This document shows positions 24,257 through 32,146 of a DNA stretch of 64,000 nucleotides, piece after piece. Source of the DNA: an uncultured Collinsella sp. Lineage in GTDB: Bacteria > Actinomycetota > Coriobacteriia > Coriobacteriales > Coriobacteriaceae. A model generated the notes under the pieces. That model made no database searches and was not told the DNA's origin. It saw only the letters and a program-made list of their open reading frames with translations. A program made the translations under genes and the position numbers. Every line of letters starts with the position of its first letter. Position 1 is the first letter of the stretch. The stretch is taken from assembly GCA_958415625.1 (NCBI GenBank), contig CATYZI010000001.1, positions 51,999-115,998 on the forward strand, in the 5' to 3' direction.

Positions 24257-25225
24257 CTATTTCGCGAATAGGTTCTTGAGGTTGAACTCGGCCTGTACCG
24301 TGCGGAGCATGAGGTCGGTGTCGTCCAGACCCAGATGCTGCTCGTTGGCGTCGGGCGCGAGGGTGCCGCGACGGCGTGCCCAGTTCTCGAGCGCGGCGGG
24401 GGCGGACTCGCGGGGGAGCGAGCGCACGTCGGCGTCCAGGCTGCGGCAGATCTGGCGCGAGTCGATGACGATGATCTTGCCGGCGCGGCGTGCCTCGGCG
24501 TAGCCGTCCAGGTGGATCTTGAACCAGCTGTCCTCAAAGGCGGCGTTGTGTGCCATGTACGGGTACTTCTTCATAAGCTTGAGCAGCTGCTTTTGCAGCT
24601 CTTTGTTCTCGCGGAACGGCTTTTTGCCGTCGATGTCGTCCCAGGTGATGTGGTGGATATTCGACAACGGCACATCCTCGCCGCGGTAGATGTCGGGCAG
24701 GCCGCAGTAGTGTGCCTCGGCGTCATGCGGGACGGCGTCGCTGGTGAGCTCCATGATCTCCCAGCCCACGTTGATGATATAGCCGCGCTCGGGTGCACGT
24801 CCGGTGGTCTCGATGTCGATACCGAGCACGGTGCCCTGGATGGGCTTGCGGGCGTAGGCCACGCCGAGCGCGTCGCGGTCGCCGCGGATTTCGCGCATAA
24901 CGGACGCGGCGGTGCGCTTTTGCATCTTGCCGATGGCGGCGCAGGTGTCGGCATCGGACAGGCCGCGCGAGAGCGTCGCGGGCGTCACGTTGCGCAGACG
25001 CGCCTCGCCAATCTGGTCGCACAGGTCGCGGTTGCGGTCGGCCAGGTCGCGCACGGTGGCAAAGTCGAAGCCGGGGTCGCCCTCGGCGGTAAAGTACTCG
25101 GTCTCGAGCACCTTGAGGGCCTCCTCGCCCTTCTGGCGCTCGGACTCCATGGCGCCGTGGTCGCCGTAGATAAACATGGGGATAAACGGCTGGCGCTCGT
25201 ATTCGAGTGCTTGCGATACGTTCAT
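24257..25225 (-). CDS. DnaQ-like 3'-5' exonuclease (DEDDh family)
   Basis: A 322-residue protein. The first 130 residues are a helical region with no clear relative. From 131 the exonuclease core begins: GTVLGIDIETTG (Asp137, Glu139), YPYMAHNAAFEDSW (Asp232 region) and EQHLGLDDTD (His297 and the following Asp), the DEDDh set. It therefore probably degrades DNA or RNA from the 3' end. The ATG at 25225 follows AAGGAG. It is transcribed divergently from the putative manganese transporter. Confidence 0.8.
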   Translation of the reverse strand: MNVSQALEYERQPFIPMFIYGDHGAMESERQKGEEALKVLETEYFTAEGDPGFDFATVRDLADRNRDLCDQIGEARLRNVTPATLSRGLSDADTCAAIGKMQKRTAASVMREIRGDRDALGVAYARKPIQGTVLGIDIETTGRAPERGYIINVGWEIMELTSDAVPHDAEAHYCGLPDIYRGEDVPLSNIHHITWDDIDGKKPFRENKELQKQLLKLMKKYPYMAHNAAFEDSWFKIHLDGYAEARRAGKIIVIDSRQICRSLDADVRSLPRESAPAALENWARRRGTLAPDANEQHLGLDDTDLMLRTVQAEFNLKNLFAK

Positions 25226-25286
25226 ATGCTACTCCTTGGACGGGCCGCGTTGTGCGGCTCGAGGTTACTGAGTTATGGCGAGATGA

Positions 25287-25306
25287 TAGTTTACCATAGG
25301 CAACTA
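25287..25306 (+). promoter_or_regulatory. Candidate DtxR/MntR-type dyad
   Basis: TAGTTTACCATAGGCAACTA is a 20-bp imperfect palindrome in the divergent promoter region, 91 bases before the putative manganese transporter. Its complement contains TTGCCTA, as does that of the element upstream of the DtxR-family regulator (18826). Confidence 0.35.
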
Positions 25307-25396
25307 TTGGCACCGCGCCCGGGACAACTACAATACCCTAGTTGACCGCTAGGACTTTTACAATGCTGCCGAAAGACACGAAAGGTTCCATCCGTC

Positions 25397-26485
25397 ATGG
25401 ATTTACTGATTGATATTCTGCTCGACGCCGGCAAGGACACGCTGTCGCTGGTGCCGTTTTTGTTGGTGACGTATCTTGCTCTCGAGACACTTGAGCACGT
25501 TGCGGGCGACCGCGTCAACGGCGCTATCAAGCGCGCCGGCGCTGCGGGTCCCGTGGTTGGCTCGCTGCTGGGCATGGTGCCGCAGTGCGGATTTTCGGCC
25601 ATGGCAGCAACGCTGTACGCCGGCCGTGTCGTGACCTTGGGCACGTTGGTGGCGGTGTTCCTTTCGACCTCCGATGAGATGCTGCCGCTGTTGCTTGCCG
25701 AGCAGGTTCCCGTGCAGACTATGGCGATGCTTTTGGCTTCGAAAGCGCTGATCGCACTGGTCACGGGTTTTATCGTGGACGCTGCCATTCGCGGCCTGCG
25801 CCGTAACGCCCGCGCGCACGCGGCGATTCGCCGTACCGTGCTGGGAACCGCGGCCAACCCGGCCCACGTGAACTGCGCGCACGACGACCACAGCGGCGGT
25901 GACATCATCGACGAGGTGGCCGAGGCAGGCGTGAGCGCCGACCACATCCACGAGCTGTGCGAGCGCGACCATTGCGGTTGTGATGAAGACGAGGACGAGC
26001 ACGAACACGGACATGGCCACGATCACGGTCATGAGGGCGAACATGAACACCATGATGGTCACGGTCACTCTCACTCCCACGAAGGGACGCCTGTCCTGTC
26101 GATCATCCGCAGTGCGATCTCGCACACCGTGCAGGTCTCGGTATTCATTTTTCTGGTGACGCTGATTCTGGTCGCCGTGCTCGAGACGTTCGGCGAGTCC
26201 GCGATCGAGCAGTTCCTGCGCGGCAACGAGACACTCGCTGTCCTGGGTTCGGCGCTTGTCGGGCTGATTCCCAATTGCTCGGCGAGCGTGGTCATTACAC
26301 AGCTGTATCTGGAAGGCGCGCTGCAACTGGCGCCGATGCTCGCCGGCACGCTCATTTCCGCCGGCGTGGGTTATCTGGTGCTGTTCCGCACCAACCGCAG
26401 CGCCCGCGAAAATGCCGTGTTCCTGATCATGATGTACGTCATCGGCGCTGGCTGGGGCCTCATCCTCTCCGCCGTTGGCCTCTAA
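25397..26485 (+). CDS. Putative metal transporter (DUF2899/ArsP-like; possible manganese exporter)
   Basis: A 362-residue integral membrane protein made of two hydrophobic halves, each with an internally similar motif: GMVPQCGFSAMAATLYAGRV in the first and LIPNCSASVVITQLYLEG in the second. The P-x-C-x3-A motif is shared with ArsP-type permeases. The halves are joined by a soluble loop (about residues 185-232) with CNCxCDEDEDE-like acidic sequence and a His-rich run (HEHGHGHDHGHEGEHEHH), expected to bind divalent metal. Families annotated as putative manganese transporter have this plan. Start: AAAGG 11 bases upstream. The dyad upstream suggests metal control. Confidence 0.7.
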   Translation: MDLLIDILLDAGKDTLSLVPFLLVTYLALETLEHVAGDRVNGAIKRAGAAGPVVGSLLGMVPQCGFSAMAATLYAGRVVTLGTLVAVFLSTSDEMLPLLLAEQVPVQTMAMLLASKALIALVTGFIVDAAIRGLRRNARAHAAIRRTVLGTAANPAHVNCAHDDHSGGDIIDEVAEAGVSADHIHELCERDHCGCDEDEDEHEHGHGHDHGHEGEHEHHDGHGHSHSHEGTPVLSIIRSAISHTVQVSVFIFLVTLILVAVLETFGESAIEQFLRGNETLAVLGSALVGLIPNCSASVVITQLYLEGALQLAPMLAGTLISAGVGYLVLFRTNRSARENAVFLIMMYVIGAGWGLILSAVGL

Positions 26486-26493
26486 GTAGGCCT

Positions 26494-26570
26494 AAAAAAT
26501 GGGCTTCAAATAGCCATGCTCAGCGCCTGCGCAATGCGGCGACGCATGGCATTTTGAAGCCCGTTTTTTG
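26494..26570. terminator. Bidirectional terminator
   Basis: AAAAAATGGGCTTCAAA on the left pairs with TTTGAAGCCCGTTTTTT on the right, with an additional GCCATGC/GCATGGC stem inside. It has A and T tracts on both sides, so can serve both the metal transporter and minus-strand transcription. Confidence 0.8.
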
Positions 26571-26611
26571 TTGAGCCATGGATTCCGAGCGCTCACACCG
26601 CTCAAAACAAA

Positions 26612-26647
26612 AAGGTAGATTTTAGGCATGTCTCAAAAATCTACCTT
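26612..26647 (-). terminator. Terminator of the DUF188 operon
   Basis: AAGGTAGATTTT (26612-26623) pairs with AAAATCTACCTT (26636-26647). On the minus strand it directly follows the DUF188 gene and is followed by T-rich sequence (TTTTGTTTTGAG). Confidence 0.7.
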
Positions 26648-26649
26648 GG

Positions 26650-27132
26650 TTAGTGCAGCAACTCGGTGAGGTTGCGTTTAAAGCGGGCGCGGTCTTCGCT
26701 GGTAAATGCTGCCGGACCGCGAGTGCGTCCGCCGGCGCGGCGTACCTTCTTTTCCTCGTGGCGAATAAACAGCTGCATGTCGATAGTCGCCTTGTCGTAC
26801 ACGCGCCCGCGCACACCGATGGCGGCGGCATCGCGCCCGAGCACCATGCTCGCCAAGCCAATGTCCTGCGTCACGACCACGTCGCCCGCCTGCAGGCGTT
26901 CGACAATGGCAAAGTCGGCGCTGTCGGCGCCCACGCTCACGTCGAGCGTCGTGACCCAAAAGCCGCGTCGCGCGTGCTCGGCATCGCGCGGGTCGTCGCG
27001 GCGAATGTGCCGTTCCAGGTTTTGCGTGCTGTTGCCGGCGATAACAACGGCGACGCCCGCCCGCCGCGCGCAGTCAATCGACTCGCGCGTGACCGGGCAG
27101 GCGTCGGCATCAATAAAGAGCGTCTTTGGCAT
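26650..27132 (-). CDS. YaiI/YqxD family protein (DUF188, PIN-like)
   Basis: A 160-residue DUF188 protein. Family motifs: FIDADACPV at the start, VVIAGN, the DVSVGADSADFAIVERL block with conserved acids, and VVTQDIGLASMVL. The fold is PIN-domain-like, suggesting a metal-dependent nuclease, but the function is not established. The ATG (27130-27132) directly abuts the stop codon of the upstream HdeD-like gene, so the two are translationally linked. Confidence 0.88.
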   Translation of the reverse strand: MPKTLFIDADACPVTRESIDCARRAGVAVVIAGNSTQNLERHIRRDDPRDAEHARRGFWVTTLDVSVGADSADFAIVERLQAGDVVVTQDIGLASMVLGRDAAAIGVRGRVYDKATIDMQLFIRHEEKKVRRAGGRTRGPAAFTSEDRARFKRNLTELLH

Positions 27133-27735
27133 CTAGCGCACCAGTTTGCCAAACTGAATGGCGCGAACAATGAGCGTCACGCCAAACACCAGCAGCGCGG
27201 CACCGCTAAAGATGACGAGCATCTTGGCCGACCACAGCGGATAGATAAACACGAACATGCCGGCGATGATGGAAAGTGCGCCGCTCAGGATAGCGAGGGC
27301 GCGGTTGGACGAAAGCTCGGACTCCAGAATGGACATGACACCTTCGACAATCCAGCCAAAGCCGGCCACGATAACCACCATCGTGGTGAGCGTCGCGGTC
27401 GAGAAGGCCTGGTTGCGCAGGATTATGACGCCGCCCAAGATAATGAGTAGGTTGGAGATGATGCTCGTCACGCGCCAGCCGGTGGGCAGCAGCGGCTCAA
27501 AAATGGCAGTGAATAGTCTGATGGCAGCAGTGATTACAAAGTAAAAACCCAGGACAGTCGTCAAAAAGACGAGGGACTTGGCAGGTGCAAAAAGCAGCGC
27601 GATACCAGCAATGAGTGCTAAGACGCCCGTGATGGCGTAGATCCAGCGTACGGCCTTGACGGCTTTGCCCGCCATGCTTTTCTCGTCAAATCCAAACTGG
27701 CTCGATTTTTGATCATCGTTCTTAAAGATGCCCAT
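27133..27735 (-). CDS. HdeD-like membrane protein (DUF308)
   Basis: A 200-residue membrane protein with about six hydrophobic helices arranged as short hairpins (for example YAITGVLALIAGIALLF, VLGFYFVITAAIRLF and IISNLLIILGGVII), typical of the DUF308/HdeD family. Family members have been linked to acid resistance in enterobacteria; the role here is unknown. The start at 27735 follows AAAGGAG; the frame open to 27861 has no site. First gene of a two-gene operon with the DUF188 gene. Confidence 0.82.
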   Translation of the reverse strand: MGIFKNDDQKSSQFGFDEKSMAGKAVKAVRWIYAITGVLALIAGIALLFAPAKSLVFLTTVLGFYFVITAAIRLFTAIFEPLLPTGWRVTSIISNLLIILGGVIILRNQAFSTATLTTMVVIVAGFGWIVEGVMSILESELSSNRALAILSGALSIIAGMFVFIYPLWSAKMLVIFSGAALLVFGVTLIVRAIQFGKLVR

Positions 27736-27922
27736 AAGTCTCCTTTCCGTGCGGCGTAAGCCTTGATCGTTACAACCAGTATCCCCTAAGGGCGCTGACG
27801 TATGGGTCGGGGAGGGCGAAACGTAACCCAAAGGCCCCGAATTGTTTCCGTTGTTCCCCACGTCGCGATTTTCTATTCAACAGGTGTAGAACATTGCAGC
27901 CCTGTTCGTTATTGCCTACGTT

Positions 27923-27941
27923 TTAGGTTAGATTTTCCTAA
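27923..27941 (+). promoter_or_regulatory. IdeR/DtxR-like box upstream of the nitroreductase gene
   Basis: TTAGGTTAGATTTTCCTAA matches 15 of 19 positions of the actinobacterial iron-box consensus TTAGGTTAGGCTAACCTAA. It lies 29 bases before the nitroreductase start, where bound regulator would block transcription. Confidence 0.5.
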
Positions 27942-27969
27942 GGACAATTGGCTTGTATTGGGGGTCCCT

Positions 27970-28641
27970 ATGAACGAAGCAGTTCCCGAGGCACCGTCGA
28001 GTGTCGAATCGATGGCAAAGCAAGGTTGCGAAAAGCTTGGCCTGGACACGTTTGACGCGCTGGTCCGCCGCGCCCGTACGTGCCGCCGTTTTGACGAGTC
28101 CATGCGCGTGCCGCGCGAGTTTTTGCTCGAGCTGGCGGAACTGGCGCACCTGGCTCCCTGCGGCGCCAATGCTCAGCGTCTGCGTTTTCATGTGGTGAGC
28201 GGTGCCGAGGATTGCGCGCGTGTATTTGATGAGCTTGCATGGGCCGGCGCGCTTAAGGATTGGTCGGGTCCTGCCGAGGGCGAGCGTCCGACCGGCTACA
28301 TCGCGATTCTTGCCGAGCGCGCTGTTCCGGGTAAGCCCGCCGCGCCCATCACCGAGGTCGACACGGGCATTGCCGCGCAGACGATGATGCTCGCCGCTCG
28401 CAGCGCCACGCCCGAGGTGGCAGCCTGCATGTTCAAGGCCTTTACGCCCCGCGCGATCGATGCTATGGGGCTCGATAACGACAAGTATGAGCTCAAGCTG
28501 ATCATGGCTTTTGGCGTGCCGGCCGAGACGCAGATGATCGATGCGATCGATTCCAACCCCGACGGCTCAATTAATTACTGGCGTGACGATGCGCAGGTGC
28601 ACCACGTACCCAAGCGCCCGCTCGCCGACGTGCTGGTGTAG
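27970..28641 (+). CDS. Nitroreductase family protein
   Basis: A 223-residue FMN-dependent oxidoreductase of the nitroreductase fold. Visible blocks are RRARTCRRFDES (FMN phosphate contacts), LAHLAPCGANAQRLRFHVV and the central TGIAAQTMMLAA helix (usual G.A.Q.M.LAA). The end is KRPLADVLV. The ATG at 27970 has a weak GGGGG site; the frame open from 27802 has none better. The physiological substrate is unknown. An iron-box-like dyad precedes it. Confidence 0.82.
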   Translation: MNEAVPEAPSSVESMAKQGCEKLGLDTFDALVRRARTCRRFDESMRVPREFLLELAELAHLAPCGANAQRLRFHVVSGAEDCARVFDELAWAGALKDWSGPAEGERPTGYIAILAERAVPGKPAAPITEVDTGIAAQTMMLAARSATPEVAACMFKAFTPRAIDAMGLDNDKYELKLIMAFGVPAETQMIDAIDSNPDGSINYWRDDAQVHHVPKRPLADVLV

Positions 28642-28670
28642 CTGAGCGTCACCGCGGCGTGATCAGACGG

Positions 28671-28710
28671 TAAACCACCACAAAGGTGCCTGTCCCCTTT
28701 GTGGTGGTAC
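28671..28710. repeat. Palindromic repeat family B, copy 2
   Basis: ACCACCACAAAGG (28674-28686) pairs with CCTTTGTGGTGGT (28696-28708). Loop TGCCTGTCC, the reverse complement of the loop type in copies 1, 3 and 5. Confidence 0.9.
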
Positions 28711-28723
28711 GAGGGGAGAGCGT

Positions 28724-29266
28724 GTGGCAGATCTGTATTTGGTGCGGCATGGGCAGACTGAGCTCAATGTGCAGAGCATTTTGCAGGGCTGGCACGATTC
28801 GCCGCTTACGGCGCGCGGGCGCGAGCAGGCGCTGACGGCGCGTACGGCGTTTGCGGCGCGTGGCGTGGCCTTTGATCATGTGTATTCCTCGCCGTTGGGC
28901 CGGGCGCGGCATACGGCCGAGCTTATCGTTGGCGAGGGCCGTTCCATTGAGCTGGTCGATGACCTGCGTGAGTGGCATTTTGGCTCGCTGGAGGGCACAT
29001 CAAATCGCGAGATGCCGCCGCAGCCCTGGGGCGATTATCCGGTGGCCTTTGGCGGCGAGTCGGAAGTGCAGCTTCAGTCGCGCATGGTCGCGGCGCTGTC
29101 CCGTATTATGGCCCGGCCGCAGCACGACTGCGTGCTGGCGGTTTCCCACGGCTCAGCCTGCCAGGAGTTTCTTGAGTATGTGACTGGCGGGGGAGAGCTA
29201 CCCGACAACGGTGCCGTGCTTCATTTTGGCTATTGCGACGGGGCGTTTTCGCTCTTGGGTTGGTAA
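28724..29266 (+). CDS. Histidine phosphatase family protein (phosphoglycerate mutase-like), copy 1
   Basis: A 180-residue histidine phosphatase. The catalytic RHG is in LYLVRHGQTELN, followed by SPLTARGREQA, the second arginine in YSSPLGRARHTAE, Glu in LREWHFGSLEG, and the second catalytic His in AVSHGSACQEF. GTG start with GAGGGGAGAG upstream. The neighbour downstream (29284) is a paralogue, so the pair is a tandem duplication. Substrate unknown (phosphosugar, cobalamin precursor or other). Confidence 0.88.
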   Translation: MADLYLVRHGQTELNVQSILQGWHDSPLTARGREQALTARTAFAARGVAFDHVYSSPLGRARHTAELIVGEGRSIELVDDLREWHFGSLEGTSNREMPPQPWGDYPVAFGGESEVQLQSRMVAALSRIMARPQHDCVLAVSHGSACQEFLEYVTGGGELPDNGAVLHFGYCDGAFSLLGW

Positions 29267-29283
29267 CGAACGAAAGGACCCCT

Positions 29284-29919
29284 ATGAATAAAGATCTGTA
29301 TCTGGTCCGTCATGGACAGACGATATTCAACCTTAAGCGTATCATTCAGGGGTGGAGTGACTCGCCGCTTACGCAGTTGGGTTGCGACCAGGCGGCGCGC
29401 GCCGGCATGTTTTTACGTGCGCGCGGCATTGAGCCCGATCATGCCTACACCTCTACGCTTCATCGCACCGAGCAGACTATCGCCAACTTGTGGCCGGGCT
29501 TGGCGTACGAGCGCCTGGACGGCCTGCGTGAGTGGTTCTTTGGCGACTTTGAGGCCGAGCGCGTGATGCTTATGCCCGAGCGCCCGTGGCGCGACTTCTA
29601 TCGGCAGTTTGGCGGCGAGGGCCAGATCCAGGTGCGCACGCGCATGGTGGCGACGCTGACCGATCTTATGCGGCGTCCGGACCATACGTGCGTGCTCGCG
29701 GTAAGTCATGGCTCAGCTATCAAGGAGTTTTTGGACCACGTGCGGGGCGCGGCGGCCGACGAGCGCGAACGCGTGCCGGGCAACTGCTCAGTGCTGCATT
29801 TTGCGTTTGACGATGCGGCCGATACGTTTGAACTGGTCGAAGTCTTTACGCAGGAAGACTACGCGCGCGAGCTGGGGCTAGAGCCGCTCGTGGCGGCGGC
29901 AGGTCCGCAGCGTGGATAA
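29284..29919 (+). CDS. Histidine phosphatase family protein, copy 2
   Basis: A 211-residue paralogue of the gene directly upstream, with the same plan: LYLVRHGQTIFNLKRIIQGW, SPLTQLG, YTSTLHRTEQT, LREWFFGDFE and AVSHGSAIKEFLD. The catalytic RHG, second Arg, Glu and His are all retained. It is about 30 residues longer at the C-terminus. ATG at 29284 with AAAGGAC upstream; 17 bp after copy 1, so cotranscribed. It ends before the terminator at 29968. Confidence 0.88.
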   Translation: MNKDLYLVRHGQTIFNLKRIIQGWSDSPLTQLGCDQAARAGMFLRARGIEPDHAYTSTLHRTEQTIANLWPGLAYERLDGLREWFFGDFEAERVMLMPERPWRDFYRQFGGEGQIQVRTRMVATLTDLMRRPDHTCVLAVSHGSAIKEFLDHVRGAAADERERVPGNCSVLHFAFDDAADTFELVEVFTQEDYARELGLEPLVAAAGPQRG

Positions 29920-29967
29920 CGCTGACGTTGCGGCCCGGTTTACCGGCGTAATTGTTTGATGCGAAAA

Positions 29968-30003
29968 GGGCGGAGGTGCATGCGTTTGCTGCATCTCCGC
30001 CCC
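29968..30003. terminator. Terminator between convergent genes
   Basis: GGGCGGAGGTGCA (29968-29980) pairs with TGCATCTCCGCCC (29991-30003) over 13 bp with one mismatch. It can serve both the histidine phosphatase pair and the minus-strand gene at 30049. Confidence 0.75.
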
Positions 30004-30048
30004 TTGTTTGTTTGGATGCTGGGTTTTCCAGCTTAGCGTTTGAGTTCG

Positions 30049-30732
30049 CTAGAACCGTGAGACCTGGTGAGTGAGCAGACCCGTCGGAACTTGCGGCGCG
30101 GCGCCGCTGACCTGCGCGGCGGGGAAGAGCACGGCAACGGTAAAGTTGAACGGCTCCTTGCCGGTGTACGTTCCGGCGGCACGGGCCTCATCGGCCAGCA
30201 GCTGCGACGCCCCGGTCAGAGCGGCGGCGTAGGCGGGGTCGTCGGTCAGCGCCGGCTCCGGTGCTTGGTCGAGCATAGCGCGGATGGCCCCGACGGCGTC
30301 CTCGCGCTTGACCTCCCACACGTGGTGCGTAATGCCCGCAGGATCGGTGACGGCGTAGAGCGAGGCGCCCTCTTTGGCAGCGCCCAGGATGATATCCATG
30401 ACGGGCGAGGCCTCGTAGGCGAGCGACACGGGGCGCGGCTGCACCTTGAGCTCGGCGATCGCGCGCGCGGCGGCGGCCACGTCGGCGCTGGCATCGCCCT
30501 TGTCGCCCGCAAGTACACTCGTCGGGCAGATCGCCACGACACCCGTCACACGTCCCGGCTCGCCCGAGCATTCGTACACGTAATACGCCGCGCCTGGATC
30601 CTTGAGCATTAGGCCGTCAGCAATGGCGCCGCGCAGGGCGTCGTTGCCGCTCAGGATACCGCCCATCGCAGGCAGCGCCTCGAGCACACGGTCCTGAGCC
30701 GGGCGGATGCAGGGAAACGGAAGTGCTTTCAT
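30049..30732 (-). CDS. Uncharacterised protein, possibly DUF1015-like
   Basis: A 227-residue protein. The start LPFPCIRPAQDRVLEALPAM and the middle TDPAGITHHVWEVKRE resemble segments of DUF1015 proteins, which are about 400 residues and often neighbour serC and serA in Firmicutes. Here the protein is about half that length, and serA-serC lie 3 kb away. It may be a shortened relative. Start ATG with TAGGAC upstream. Assignment is tentative. Confidence 0.55.
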   Translation of the reverse strand: MKALPFPCIRPAQDRVLEALPAMGGILSGNDALRGAIADGLMLKDPGAAYYVYECSGEPGRVTGVVAICPTSVLAGDKGDASADVAAAARAIAELKVQPRPVSLAYEASPVMDIILGAAKEGASLYAVTDPAGITHHVWEVKREDAVGAIRAMLDQAPEPALTDDPAYAAALTGASQLLADEARAAGTYTGKEPFNFTVAVLFPAAQVSGAAPQVPTGLLTHQVSRF

Positions 30733-30771
30733 GGGCGGTCCTAACGCACGAGTCGGTTTGTTCGCGGCTTA

Positions 30772-31992
30772 TTATGCCCCAACTTGGCCGCTTGCGTCCC
30801 AGAGCGTGTTATCGGCAAGCGCGATGAGCACGTTTTGGCAGCGAACGATATCGGCATGGGGCACATACTCGTTGGGCTTGTGCGCGAGCGCCAACGAGCC
30901 GGGGCCGTAGCTCATACAATTGCGGTTGCCTGTCTTGCCGGCAATGACGGCGGTATCGGTGTAGCCGGTAAAGAAGCCGACGGTCGTGTCCGCGTCCGTT
31001 ACGTCATCGGCGGCACGCTTGAGCGCTGCTAGAAGGGGAGAGTTCGGGTCGCGCTCGATGGCGGGGCGGTCGCCCGTCACTGTGTAGCTGCCATGGCAAC
31101 CGGGAACGGCGGCTTCGGCGACGGCGATGGCATGCTCGACCATATTGATTGCGGCGGCCGTATCGGTCGGCGGGGTCAGGCGCATGTCGACCCAGACTTT
31201 GGCGCGGTCGGGTACGACGTAGGGGCGATATCCGCCCTCGATTTGGCCAAACGTGATGGTCGAAGGCCCCAGCTCATCGTGCGCGGGCAGCGCCGCAAAC
31301 GCGCGACGAAGCGAACACACGACCTCGGCCATGGCGGCGACGGCATCCGCGCCCTTCCAAGGCTGGCTCGCATGCGCCGTCACGCCAGCCATTTCAATCT
31401 CGAACCACGTACGCCCCTTGTGCGCCACCTGGATCTGTCCGTCGGTGGGCTCGGTGTCCAGCACCCATTCGCGCGAGCTGACCCAGCCAGCATCGATCGC
31501 GGCCTCTGAGCCGCGCATGAAGTCTTCCTCGTCGACCGAGCAGATGAGCGAAAAGCCGCGGCGTGGCAGCGCGCCATCCGCCGCCACGCGCTCGAGCGTA
31601 TGGATCAGTGCGGCAATAGCGCAGGCCAGGCCACCCTTCATATCGCAGGCACCGCGGCCATAGAGTTTATCGTCGCGCACAACCGCCCCAAGCGGTGCGA
31701 TGTCTGCGTCCCAACCATCGCCCAAGGTGACGGTATCCATGTGGCAGATATAGATCAGCCGCGGCTCGTCGCTTTGGCCCGGCACGGTGACTTTAAGGTT
31801 GCGGCGCCCGGGCAGCACTTCGAGCTCCTCAATCTGCACGGCATCGAGCGCAGAACTATCAAGTTGTGCCAGCTGCTGCTCAATGAGCCTCTTAATGAAG
31901 CGCTCAATTTCATCCTCATACGCGCCCGGGTTTGAGCTGTCGATCCGCACGAGCTCCTGCGCAAGCCGCCAGGCAAAGTCCTCATCAACCAT
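30772..31992 (-). CDS. M20-family peptidase/deacylase (ArgE/DapE-like)
   Basis: A 406-residue zinc hydrolase. Metal ligands: YICHMDTV (His, Asp), GRGACDMKGGLA (bridging Asp) and CSVDEEDFM (Glu-Glu). The dimerisation domain includes AHKGRTWFEIEMAG and TAHASQP. It may be an acetylornithine deacetylase, succinyl-diaminopimelate desuccinylase or a related aminoacylase; specificity cannot be told. The ATG at 31992 follows GTGAGG. It is in line with the DUF1015-like gene 39 bp downstream. Confidence 0.85.
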   Translation of the reverse strand: MVDEDFAWRLAQELVRIDSSNPGAYEDEIERFIKRLIEQQLAQLDSSALDAVQIEELEVLPGRRNLKVTVPGQSDEPRLIYICHMDTVTLGDGWDADIAPLGAVVRDDKLYGRGACDMKGGLACAIAALIHTLERVAADGALPRRGFSLICSVDEEDFMRGSEAAIDAGWVSSREWVLDTEPTDGQIQVAHKGRTWFEIEMAGVTAHASQPWKGADAVAAMAEVVCSLRRAFAALPAHDELGPSTITFGQIEGGYRPYVVPDRAKVWVDMRLTPPTDTAAAINMVEHAIAVAEAAVPGCHGSYTVTGDRPAIERDPNSPLLAALKRAADDVTDADTTVGFFTGYTDTAVIAGKTGNRNCMSYGPGSLALAHKPNEYVPHADIVRCQNVLIALADNTLWDASGQVGA

Positions 31993-32146
31993 ATGCAACC
32001 TCACAATCAGTCTGCTTTCCAAACCGATTGTAAGCCTCTTGAGAGATCCGCGGCGTGCGCGCAGCGGTATTTACCGTTCGCAGGCCGAGCCAGCGCGTTT
32101 GCCGTCCAGGCGGGTTTACAAACGACGCGGTGGGTACGTACCCTTC

